Shown piece by piece: positions 33,991-44,429 of a DNA stretch of 64,000 nt (its first letter is position 1; the number at the start of each line of letters is the position of its first letter). The translations under genes and the position numbers were made by a program. The DNA lies in assembly GCA_001972305.1 (NCBI GenBank), contig BDDD01001970.1, forward strand, positions 186,001 through 250,000, written 5' to 3'. Source of the DNA: Cephalotus follicularis. Taxonomy: Eukaryota > Streptophyta > Magnoliopsida > Oxalidales > Cephalotaceae. Below the pieces are notes generated by a model. That model ran no database searches and had not been told where the DNA came from. It saw only the letters and a program-made list of their open reading frames with translations.

Positions 33991-36900
33991 AGAGGTGCCA
34001 TCCACACCATCTCTGAGGGGGGCGTATCTGGCGGCGACCACAAAAATGCAAGAAAAGCCTACGGGAGACAGTCCCTTGCTGTGCAACAAGTCCATCACAG
34101 CAAAAGGCTGAGAACTGGTGGAGATTCGGAGGTGATAACCTTTTCGGAGGTGTACTATGAGGGAGTACGTCTCCCTCACGATGATCCAGTGGTGGTAACT
34201 CTTCTGCTAGAGCTTTTCACCATGAAGATAATCCTTATAGACAGTGGTAGCTCGGTCGATATCTTGTACAAACATGCATTTGATCAGCTGAGGATACCGG
34301 CAGACCAGCTAAATCCCGTGAAGACCCCACTGGTCGGCTTTGCAGGCGAGATGGTCCATCCTCTGGGATCCATCAACCTATTTGTGGTTGCAGGCACGAC
34401 CCCACGCCATACTCAAGTAGAGATGACATTCCTGGTTGTGGACACACCCAGCCCATACAATGCCATAATATGGCGACCAGGTATGAACTTAATGGAGGCC
34501 ATAGTGTCTACGAGACACTTGTTGGTGAAGTTTCCAACAAGGTTTGGTGTGGGGGAAGTCAGAGGAGACCAACAGGCAGCAAGGCAGTGCTACAAGACTG
34601 CCATCTCAGATAAGGGGAAGGACAAGGTACTTCCCATAGCAAACGTGAAGCTTAGAGGAGACATGGAACCTGAGCGTCCACAGCCTGTTGAGGATGTGGT
34701 CCAAGTGCCCTTGGAAGAGGGCAACACTGAAAAAGTTTTCCAAGTTGGCTCACAGCTTGGAGAGGCGGAGAAAGGGGAATTAATAACATTCCTCTGAAAT
34801 AACAAAGATGTCTTTGCCTGGTCGGCGGAGGAGGTCCCTAGGATCATCCTAGATGTAATGGTTCACAAACTAAGCGTGGACCCAACGAGGCCTCCGACCA
34901 GACAAAAGAAAAGAAACTTTGCTCCAGAGAGGTAGCAGACAATAGCAGAGGAGGTGAGCAAGCTATTGCAGGTAGGGTTCATAAGGGAAGTGTATTACTC
35001 TGACTGGCTGGCGAACCCAGTACTAGTCAAAAAAGCAAATGGCAAGTGGAGGATGTGCATCGACTTCACAGACCTCAACAAAGCCTGCCCAAAGGATCAC
35101 TTCCCTCTCCCAAAGATAGACCAGTTGGTGGATGCGACCTCGGGTTACAGTATGTTAAGCTTCTTGGACGCCTACTCGGGATACAATCAAATTCCCATGT
35201 ACAGGCCCAACGAGAACAAAATAGCTTTCATCATGGACCGGGGAATGTATTGCTACAAGGTTATGCCCTTCAGCCTGAAGAATGCAGGGGCCGCCTACCA
35301 ACATTTGGTGAACAAAATCTTTGAGCTTTAGATTGGGAAAAATATGGAGGTCTGCATCGACAACATGCTCGTCAAGACCCCAGCCAGGAGCCCCCAAATA
35401 AAAGACTTGGAAGAAACGTTTGAGGTGCTAAGGGGATACAACATGAAACTCAATCCATCCAAGTGCACATTTGGGGTCACCTCAGGCAAGTTCCTCAGAT
35501 TCATGGTCTCCAGCAGAGAAATAAAGGCCAATCCAGAGAAGATCTCGGCAATTCAGAGCATGAGGCCTCCTTAAACCATCAGGGATATTCAAAGGCTAAA
35601 TGGGAAGATTGTAGCCCTGAGCAGGTTTGTGTCAAAGTCAGCAGAGAAGTGCCTCTCTTTCTTCAAAATACTTAGGGATCCCAAGGGATTTTCTTGGTCA
35701 GACAACTGTCAAGCTGCCTTCAACAAGTTGAAGGAATACCTGGCTTCCCCTCCTCTGATCTCAAAACCTAAGGATGGGGAAGACTTGTATTTGTACCTTG
35801 TGGCCACCTCGGGTGCAGTGAGTGCAGTGCTAGTTAGAGAAGAGGAAAAAGTTCAAAAGTCAATGTACTATGTGAGCAAGGCTTTGAATGATGCTGAAGG
35901 GAGGTACCCAGAGGTAGAGAAGTTTGCATATGCTTTGATCATCTCGGCCAGAAAACTGAGGCCATATTTCCAAGCCCATACAATCAAGGTTCTGACTGAC
36001 AAACCATTCAAACAAGTTCTTGCGAAGCCTGACACCTCAGGCAGGTTAATCAAGTGGTCAGTCGAGCTAGGCGAGTATGATGTGAAGTTCGAAGCCAGAC
36101 CAGCCATCAAATCACAGGTCCTGGCCGACTTTGTTGGAGATAATACACCTACGGAGTGTATGGAGGAGGACCCCTTCGAGAGCGAGGGGGGATTTGGAAG
36201 TTATCTGTTGATGGCTCATCCTGCATCTCTGCCAGTGGAGCAGGATTGGTATTGATGAGTCCAGATGGTTGGACGTTAGAGTATGCTCTAAGATTCAAAT
36301 TTAAAGCTACAGACAACGAAGCTGAGTGGGAAGCTCTGATAGCTGAGCTGACAATTGTAAAGCACTTGGAGGTACAAAAGGTGGAGGCCTTCAGTGATTC
36401 TCAACTAGTGGTTGGACTAGCAAATGGAGAGTATGAATCCCGAGAAGACTCTATGGCGAAATAGTTATCCCATTTTCAGAGTATCAAGTCAGCCTTCGAG
36501 TTCCTAAGAATTTTGAAAGTACCCAGAGCAGAGAACGCCCGAGTAGACCAGTTATCAAAACTAGCAACGACAGAGGAGCTAGAGAAAAATCAAACCGTGC
36601 TAGTGGACTACCTAGACAAGCCCACCATCTCTGAAGTAGATGTAATGGACATAGATGTACCATAGGAGCCAAACTGGATAACACCCTTTATCAATTGGCT
36701 GAGAGATGGGATTCTACCCGAGGACCCTGTGGAGGCGAAGAAGCTGGTCTACAGAGCAAACAGATTCCAATTCCGAGATGGGATCCTCTACAAAAGATCT
36801 TTCTCTTTTCCATGGCTAAGATGTATGACCCCCTTAGAGGCCGATTATGCTCTAAGGGAGGTCCACGAAGGAATTTGTGGCAACCATACGGGGGGCAGAA

Positions 36901-37827
36901 CTTTATCTCATAAGCTATTGAGACAAGGCTACTACTGACGGACTATGCATCAATATGCTATAGACTTGGTAGGAAAGTGTGACAAGTGTCAGAGGAACGC
37001 AAACATAAGCAGAAGACCTTCTCAACCTCTAACATCTCATTGTAGCAGTAGACTACTTCACCAAGTGGGTGGAAGCAGAACCTCTAGCTACAATTACCGA
37101 GAAGAAAACGGAGAGTTTCATATGGAAATCAATCATCTGCAGGTTTGGAGTTCCGAAGACAATTCTCTTAGACAACGGTAAACAGTTTGATTGCCAAGCC
37201 TTCTGTGACTTTTGCAAAGAGTGGAGGATAGAGCATAGGCTTGCCTCCGTAGCCTACCCCCAAAGCAACGGTCAAGCAGAGGTGATCAACAGAGAAATCA
37301 TCTCGGGCTTGAAGAAGCGCCTCGAAGACAGCAAAGGAAGATGGATAGAGGAGCTACCAAGCGTGCTATGGGCATACAGAACAACTCCTCGGACCATAAC
37401 TGGTGAGTCCCCATACAGTCTATGTTTCGGAGCTGAAGCCATGATACCGGAAGAGATTGGAGTACAATCACCTAGAGTTGTACATTTCACTGAAGACAAC
37501 AATGAAGAAGGTCTCAGATGCATCCTCGACCTAGTCGAAGAGCTCAGAGATAAGGCAGCCACCAGAGTTGCAGCCTACCAGCAGAGGGTGAACCGCTATT
37601 ATAACAGAAGAGTAAGTCCCAGACCACTAAGGCAAGAAGATCTAGTCCTGCGCAACTCGATCGTTGCAGACCCCACTGATACCAGAGGAAAACTAGCCCC
37701 TGCCTGGGAAGGGCCATACAAAATCAAGAAGGTCCTCCACCCAGGAACATTCAAACTTGAAACTTTGGGGGGTAGGGAGATTGCCAAAGCTTGGAATGCC
37801 GAGCATATGAGGAAGTACTATCAATGA
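33991..37827 (+). pseudogene. Tat copy 2 pol
   Basis: The protease LIDSGSSVDILY is intact near 34240. In RT the YIDDML of copy 1 is CIDNML here (about 35350), losing a catalytic Asp. In-frame stops include TGA 34795, TAG about 34935, TAG 35329, TAA 35572, TAG 36462, TAG 36664 and TGA 36937. One frameshift lies near 36188, and the second RNase H is in the new frame. In integrase about 85 bases are missing near 37040, removing the first catalytic Asp region (MDFVGP in copy 1). The frame is then restored and ends at 37827. Confidence 0.85.
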
Positions 37828-37984
37828 TTCTAAGATGTACTGAATAAAAATGAATTTTTCAAAATTTGTGTTCAATATCATAGTTTCAAGCTTGCAAGGG
37901 ACCGGAGGTCCAATGTTCATGTCCTCAAACCTCTAAACAGCCACCGATCAACTCCCTCAGTATTTACTTCAAGCATGTCTGACC

Positions 37985-38256
37985 GCACTATAAATACAAG
38001 AATCAAAGACATATCTTAGGTCAGCCATTTTTACCTTTGAAAGAACCTTATTTTCTCTGTGCAAAGCCTAATTTGAGCGTCGGAGTGTCCCCGGGAGAAC
38101 AACCTCCTGGACCTTCAACGTGTTTGCTCCTCTGTGCAGAGAAAACACTCACAGTCATCCTCAACCTACATCTTAGAGCATTAAAACAGCATTTCCCTAA
38201 ACAAATCAAGCCCTTACACGTGGAGTACTGTTGAGGGAAGGATTTTTGCATCAACA
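37985..38256 (+). repeat. 3' LTR remnant of Tat copy 2
   Basis: Matches the last 272 bases of the 5' LTR at roughly 95 percent, with TATAAA at 37989 and TTGAGCG at 38073. The first 600 bases of the LTR and the polypurine tract are deleted. Confidence 0.85.
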
Positions 38257-39076
38257 ACGTATATCATGTATTTTTTGCAAATCAATAACAAGAACTCTAG
38301 TAACATTAGTTACTTACTTATATGATATTTACTAATATATATATAATCGGTTCTTTGCAAAATAAACTGTTTTGATCTTGTTCTTAATTGAAACTTGATA
38401 CTGATGCTTATGAGGTGATATTGATGCTTTATTGACATTGATATATATTTTCAGCCTATTGATATGATGCTAAGTTCTTCTTGGTAGAACTAGACATTAT
38501 TATGGTAAATTACACAGATGATTGGATTCATTTTACATGAAATTCATATATGGTATTTACTGATTATGGCGAAAATGGAGGAGCAAATATCGATTGGGAT
38601 CCTGACCAGGATGATCTACTTGATGAGTGATATCATCTTGAGTTGTGGAGATTGTGGGGGATTTGTTATCTCTTTGCTGCAGTTGAGACATTCCACCTGC
38701 TGTCTAGTTTATTATTTTAGTTCATTTTATTTATGAGACTATGTTGCTTAGCTCATTTATTTGTGAGACCTATGGTCCATTTCGAGTTACCTTTATAGTT
38801 TTTGGATACTTCTGTTTGGTCCAAACATACTTGAGACTTTATGCATATTTTGTTTTTAGACTGTCTCTAAAGCTCTTTATTTGAGACGGTTAGATTGAGC
38901 TTAGAACAAGTCTGAAATATTTGATTAGTACATTTTTATAATAAAATGCATATTAGATAAATTCTATCTTGGATTGAATTATCTGAGAATTTTGAATGTG
39001 GGTGATCCATATTTTGTTTGGACATCACACTGTCCACTGTATTGGTTTGTGCTATATGTAAAACATAGGAGGAGAT
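38257..39076. other. Unassigned stretch ending in a polypurine tract
   Basis: No supported gene. The last bases, ATAGGAGGAGAT, form a polypurine tract before the LTR at 39077, so part of this may be internal sequence of that copia-like element. Confidence 0.4.
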
Positions 39077-39305
39077 TGTTGGATAATTGGGTATCTAATT
39101 AATATGTTTTAATATAAGCCCAAAAAGTGAAGGCCTAAGACTTGGGTCTATCTGGACTAGAACCCATAATAAGGTGAAACCCTAGTATAAATATAAGTAT
39201 GCTAACTGGAGGCAACACTGCAGAGTATTCCAAACTTGATACAAAGGGTGTAATGCTTCAAGCCATACACACTAACCTCTCTTAATACAGATAAATACCT
39301 CAACA
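39077..39305 (+). mobile_element. Short copia-like 3' LTR
   Basis: Starts TGTTGGATAATTGGG after a polypurine tract and ends CCTCAACA. It has TATAAATATA at 39186 and is 229 bases long. It ends 59 bases from the stop codon of the SKP1-like gene, in that gene's 3' flank. Confidence 0.6.
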
Positions 39306-39364
39306 ATTTCTTGCAACAAAAACAAAGAAACAACTACAACATCATAATTGTCTGCTTGGATTAT

Positions 39365-39835
39365 TTACTCAAAGGCCCACTGATTCTCTCGGCGAACCTC
39401 CTCCTCATCCTCTGGTGTAAAGTCATTCTTGATGTTGAATGTCTTGCGGATCTCCTCTGGAGTTTTTCCCTTGATCATGTCTGCAACTGTCTGGCAAGTC
39501 AGGTCCAGCAAGCTCTTGATGTTCAAATAGTTTGCAGCCAAGATGAGATCAAAGAGGGTGGCTTGATCAACCTTGACGAACTCAGCGTCCCAGGTCTTGA
39601 GATCTTCATCGACAGCGACGCGATCGTCAGGCTTAGGAGACTCGACGTGCTTCTTGCAGTACTCGATGACCTTGGAAAGGATCTTGCTAGTGACGTTAGG
39701 GAGGCGGATAGCGTTATCGGTGCAATCGTCCTCGATCATGTGTTTTATAGTCTGCGACTCAAGCGCAACGGCTTCGTCGACCTCGAAGGTCTCGCCATCG
39801 GAGCTCTTGAGAGTGATTTTCCTGCTCGTTGACAT
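39365..39835 (-). CDS. SKP1-like: SKP1-like protein (SCF ubiquitin ligase subunit)
   Basis: The open frame gives 156 residues, the usual SKP1 length, with ATG at 39835 and stop at 39365. Residues about 5-65 form the POZ-like fold ([20 protein letters not shown]). Residues about 80-156 are the dimerisation and F-box-binding part ([20 protein letters not shown], then TPEEIRKTF) ending in the invariant WAFE. SKP1 links cullin 1 to F-box proteins in SCF E3 ligases, in nucleus and cytosol. No intron interrupts the frame and no coding damage is seen, so it is probably functional. The intronless form could be ancestral or a retrocopy. The leader (minus strand, 39836-39950) is CT- and CAA-rich. A copia-like LTR lies just downstream. 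Confidence 0.95.
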   Translation of the reverse strand: MSTSRKITLKSSDGETFEVDEAVALESQTIKHMIEDDCTDNAIRLPNVTSKILSKVIEYCKKHVESPKPDDRVAVDEDLKTWDAEFVKVDQATLFDLILAANYLNIKSLLDLTCQTVADMIKGKTPEEIRKTFNIKNDFTPEDEEEVRRENQWAFE

Positions 39836-40343
39836 TATTGGTGGGTTTTTTTGTGATTGTGTTTTTAAGTTGGGGTGACTATTGAGGGAGGATTCGAGAG
39901 AGAAAGAGGTTTGATAAGAATTGTTGATAAGAGTGATTGCCGAGTGATTTTGTTTTTGTTACTTAAAATGTGGGCTGGTGAATCCAATCCTCTAGAGGAT
40001 TTGGATTCTAGGGCTGAAAGTTCATCCCCCAATGTCCACTCTCTGGACTCTTCCATCACTAGAAAGTACATTTTCGAAGAGTGTAGTTAGATTTTTAGAT
40101 TACAAATCTAAAAGTTGTTTACAATATTTCATGAGTTCGATCATTGTACATATATATAGTTTATTTATGAGTGATACATGGCAATGCATGTATAAGTTAA
40201 AATTATGAGCATAATACGCAAATTTCATATTTATTTAGAAAAAATATATGCAAGTGTATGTATAAGTTAAAATAATAAGAACATAAGATGCTATTTAGAA
40301 GACAATTTCATATTTAAGTTAATTAATTAGTAGTAACTACAAT
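39836..40343 (-). other. Upstream region of the SKP1-like gene
   Basis: A pyrimidine-rich leader on the minus strand (39870-39950), then AT-rich DNA. No other gene seen. Confidence 0.5.
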
Positions 40344-40348
40344 ATTTT

Positions 40349-41231
40349 TGATGGAGGAAAAATATGTTTATATTTTCAAGGATACGTGTCCACAGCAGAC
40401 TTGACCAGTTGTACATCAGGGGTTACAAGCTTGGCAAACAGGCCGTGCCGAGGAGCGCACACGTGATAAAGAATGTCCTTCTCGGACCAAGAACCGAGGA
40501 TCATTATTTTTTTAGGATAACACACTGAGACCACAGGTCCGAGGACACACCTCGGACTCAAAGGCAGAAGACCATATCCACGGTGTAAAAGGCCGAGGAC
40601 TCCCTCGGCCCAAAGTATCTACCGGGCGGAGGATAGGAGGAACTCCCTCCACTACACAGAAAGTGAGGACCTCCTCCTCGGACGTACACAAGCTTGTTCC
40701 ATCCTCGGAACCATAGCAGAGACTTACTTTCCTCTACAGCCATGCAAACGGAGGACCTAAACCTTATCCATGAGATAAGGAGATTAACTTCAGCAGATTT
40801 GTTGGGATTTGTACTTATCCAAACAGAGAGATAAAATCCAAATCAACTACAACAAAGGAAAATAGCAATATTATCGGCGAAGATCAAGGGAATGATCGAG
40901 ATCCTCGGCATTTCCCTAGGGGATAAAGATCACATCCGATTCACACGCTCTATCAGTTACCAAACTTCACTATAAATACAAGTTCAACACACTGAACAAA
41001 GGTCAGCAATTTTTACATTCAAGAGAGTATAATATTTCATCTGCACTTGACTAACTTGAGCGTCGGAGTGTCCCCGGGAGAACAACCTCCTGGGCCTTCA
41101 CCATTGTTGTTACCTTGTGCAGGTGTCCGAGATCAGATTCTTCCTCAAGGCATCAGTGACAAAGCGTTTCTCTTAACAAATCAAAGTCCTCCACGTAGGA
41201 TACTGTTGAGAGAAGGATTTCTGTATCAACA
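40349..41231 (+). mobile_element. Solo LTR of the Tat family with exact target duplication
   Basis: Starts TGATGGAGG and ends GTATCAACA, flanked on both sides by ATTTT (40344-40348 and 41232-41236). TATAAATA is at 40971 and TTGAGCGTCGGAGTG at 41056. CCGAGGA and CCTCGG words are frequent in 40445-40700. It arose by recombination between two LTRs with loss of the interior. Confidence 0.9.
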
Positions 41232-41236
41232 ATTTT

Positions 41237-41595
41237 ATTGACATTTCATATCTGATTTTCATTAACTAGAAATAATATAATATCTATTCTGTTATTCAAA
41301 ATAGAAAAATACCACGGATTATAATTACATTGCATTGTTTTGGGTTTTATTCCTATAATGAGGATTAGAAAATTTTGGTTATAGATATATGGTGCCATTT
41401 TATAATAAAATTTGTAAAGATTTAATAAATTTCGTAAAATTATAATATTTGTTGTTATGTTATCTTATTGTTTGGGGGGATTTAACCCAAGCTTTTGACC
41501 AAAAAATAATTTTCAAATTTTCAAAAACTAGTAGCTTTATTTTCAATTTTCTTGAACTTTTAGTAATTGTTTTTTTGTCATTTTTTTAATACTGC
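41237..41595. other. AT-rich stretch without recognisable features
   Basis: No coding or repeat signal found. Confidence 0.5.
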
Positions 41596-42097
41596 TGTTG
41601 TGAGAATCTTTGGATCACTAGCAACCGTTGACGTGAATAACCTACAAGAGAAAGAGAAGAAGGTGAGGGTTGACCGAAATTGACTCCAAGGGATATTCTG
41701 ACGCTCAAGTAAGAATAAGAGAAAGACTAAACCAGAGAGAACGTGAGTAGAGAGAGGTATCAATATATGAAGGTCCACTTCTTATTTATAGTGATAGGTG
41801 ACTAAGTTGTAGTGTACCTTTATCGATAGAGTCCTGGTCGAACTCGTAGATAGAGCCATATTCGGATTCCTTAATCTGATCCAATAAGGGATCATATTAG
41901 GCCCTTCAAGATAATACCGAATAAGGTTACCTCTAATCAAGATTCTATAGTAGTCCTGATTAGGGAAGAGATAGTCTCCGATAAGGATTCTGCATTCTCC
42001 AAATTGGACTTCCTATCATACCCGAATTCGAGTTGGTACCCATTAGGTAGGGGCAATGTGTTCTAATCTCCTACGTTGATATTTTTTGTGCTCATCA
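41596..42097 (-). mobile_element. Tat-related LTR on the minus strand
   Basis: On the minus strand it starts TGATGAGCAC and ends TCTCACAACA. TATAAATAAG starts at 41790 and ACTTGAGCGTCAGAATA follows with TTG at 41708, 82 bases away. A polypurine tract AGTGGGGGGCAT precedes the start. No target duplication is seen, so this is more likely a 3' LTR of a lost element than a solo LTR. Confidence 0.65.
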
Positions 42098-42102
42098 TAA
42101 TG

Positions 42103-42118
42103 CCCCCCACTTCCAGTA
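42103..42118 (-). promoter_or_regulatory. Polypurine tract of the minus-strand LTR
   Basis: GGAAGTGGGGGGCATT directly upstream (minus strand) of the LTR start, where plus-strand synthesis would be primed. Confidence 0.5.
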
Positions 42119-42796
42119 AGGTTCCGAAGCTTAGTGGAAGTAGAGTTTAATGTAAATAGAGCTTAAGAGAGAACTTGGTATGTTGAAATCAAGTTTGGTT
42201 TTTTTTTTTTGGATTGAAATGTGGTGCCCTCCTGCTCCGGGGGAGGTGCCCTCCTACTCGGAGGGAGGTGCCCTCATGTCCAATCAGGGCATATCATGGT
42301 GTCGGTGCCCTTACGAGCACTACGTACAACTGAGGGGATGCGCCTGTGAGGCAAGATTTCGAACCTTACCTTTAATATGCTTGTCTTCAGAGGTGGGTAT
42401 GCCTCTGAAGTTCTACAGTGCCTGTGAGGCAAGATTTTGAACCTTACTTTTAATATGGAAGAATTCCGAATCTTGGTTAGAACAAAATAAGTTTGCTAGT
42501 GGGTATGCCTTCGAAGCTCTATTAACACAAGTTTTTAGTGCAAGCTTCTGCGTTTTTGGATTTTAGTAGCTTTTTCAACCAAATCGTACCATCGGAGTGC
42601 CTTTCAGGTAAAATGTACAGTGGAGTAGGATGCTACCACATGGAAGAAATCCAACTGTGCATTTTACTATATAACAAGGTTCCTTTTTTTTTTTTTTTCA
42701 TTTTCACACTTCTACATTCCATTTTCAAGTTGTGAAGTTTTTTGAGGAGAGAAGGTTTTGAGAAATAAGGTTTCTTAGGCATTTGAGCTTCTGCTG
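42119..42796. other. Unassigned stretch with short duplications
   Basis: GAGGTGCCCTCCT-type words recur at 42225-42275, and GCCTGTGAGGCAAGATTT occurs twice (about 42342 and 42419). It may be internal sequence of the element whose LTR lies to the left. No gene seen. Confidence 0.4.
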
Positions 42797-43694
42797 TGTA
42801 AGCCCCGAGTCTTGTATAAACTGCTTGTATTAAATGATATCGTGCGCTGTTGTATGATGGCATGACCTATGTATGATGCTATCATATTTTACTTTCTATG
42901 GCTATTTGTGGATAGTGTGGATTCGATATAACCAAAAATGGTAGTTTTGAGATTTTCACCCAAAAGAAGTCTATATATATATAAACAGTTCAGCTTCTCA
43001 TGGACGTTTCATCTCTCATCTCTCGTTCACTCTCATTCACTCTCATTCTCTCGCCTCCTATTCTAGAGAGACGGTGAGAGAGGGAGTTAGAGAGAAAAAG
43101 CTCAGATTGGAGCAAGGAACGAGTCGTTGGACTCATGGCAGAGCATAGAACCTAAAGGAGGGATAAAATCTAGTATTCAACTTCCAGTTCTTCTAGATCT
43201 GCAAACCCAACCCTTATCGAGGTAAATTCTACATATATGCTTTAAACTCGTGCATATTACTGCCTTGTATGAATTGTGCTGTTATGAACTGATAGACCAG
43301 GGCTAGATGATTATAGCTATGGTTGTTGACCCATTCTCGAAATGGGCACAACAATTAGGTGCAAGTACATATGCTGAATCAAAGTGACCAGATGGGTCAG
43401 ATCGCAGATCAAGGCTTCGTTAACAGCGACCTACCTTGTATAAGAATGATTAATGTATAAGAATGATTGTAAATCAGTTATGTTGACCTGTCGGATTGTG
43501 ACAGTGCTTTAAATTTCAGATTCTGATGTATAATTTGGGTTTATCCACGTGAGATATTGAATGGTTATTCCACATGCATGATATTGTATTGAAGTTTTAA
43601 ATTTATGGCATATTTTGGGTGATGATGATTGATTAGTACGGGTGACATGTCACGTGTCGGACTGTGGGGTCCTCCCATGGTTCGGGGCATGACA
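42797..43694 (+). repeat. 5' LTR of the chromovirus-type element
   Basis: Starts TGTAAGCCCCGAG and ends GGGGCATGACA. It has a CT-rich part at 43010-43060 and the same length as the 3' copy. Confidence 0.9.
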
Positions 43695-43696
43695 AT

Positions 43697-43714
43697 TTGG
43701 TGATATCAGAGTGT
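43697..43714 (+). promoter_or_regulatory. Primer-binding site (initiator-Met type)
   Basis: TTGGTGATATCAGAGTG, the TGGTATCAGAGC core with two extra bases, just after the LTR. Confidence 0.6.
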
Positions 43715-43851
43715 TATCTATGCTGGATATGCTAGGATAGAATCCTTTTAACTAAGTGATATGGATAAGATGACTGTTTATTGCTCCAGTTAATTTGGAG
43801 TTGCGGATATGATAAGTGGATATTGACCATTCTCTCATATATAAGGTAGGT

Positions 43852-44429
43852 ATGGAAAGTCGTCAAAGAGGAACTGCGAGAATAGCTAGAGCAGGGCCGT
43901 CGACTAGACGTACCCAAGCCAATAGTGGTTTTGAAGAACAGGAAGAAGAGAATGTGGCCCAAGAAGCATAATTTGTTGCACCTGCCCAAGAGGAGCCAAG
44001 GGATTTCTTAAGAGAAAGGTATCCCACCATGGTTCAGATGAATAATCTTTTGCAGCGACAAATGGCAACATCAGAACAAGCTACAACCGCTACAATAGCT
44101 GGAAGTGCAGGAACAACGGGAATACCAGTTGGTCGTACTGCACACAGGGAAGACCCATTGATTAGGTTCTTGGATCTAAATCCTCCCGGTTTCACTGGGG
44201 ATTCATATACTATTGCCCCCGATGAATGGTTAATACATATGGACAAGCTTTTTGGGTTCTTAGAGTTTCCAGATTTTCAGAAGGTTGTTTTTGCTTCTTA
44301 TATGCTCCAAGGTGAAGCAAAGTTTTGGTGGAGGATGGTTGATTCCTCCTGGCAAGAATTAAGGATAGTAAGATCTTGGGATACGTTTGTCACGGAGTTC
44401 AATGAAAGGTATGTTCCCGAGACTGATGT
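43852..44429 (+). pseudogene. Chromovirus gag, N-terminal part
   Basis: The ATG at 43852 opens a basic N-terminus; a TAA after NVAQEA interrupts it. The frame then runs through the gag domain: FLDLNPPGFTGDS, APDEWLIHMDKLFGF, ASYMLQGEAKFWWRMV. It breaks at PETD where the nested copia begins. The frame resumes at 52086. Confidence 0.85.

Larger units (their letters stand above)
31338..38256 (+). mobile_element. Tat-type Ty3/gypsy retrotransposon, copy 2
   Basis: Same architecture as copy 1. The 5' flank ACGTG (31333-31337) and 3' flank ACGTA (38257-38261) differ by one base and are probably the target duplication. The 3' LTR keeps only its last 270 bases. Many stops, one frameshift, a mutated RT active site and an integrase deletion make it inactive. 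Confidence 0.9.

Noticed and set aside
297-39835. Functional link between the kelch-like gene and the SKP1-like gene as SCF partners
   Set aside because: No F-box is visible in the kelch-like protein, and the genes are 38 kb apart among retroelements; proximity alone proves nothing.
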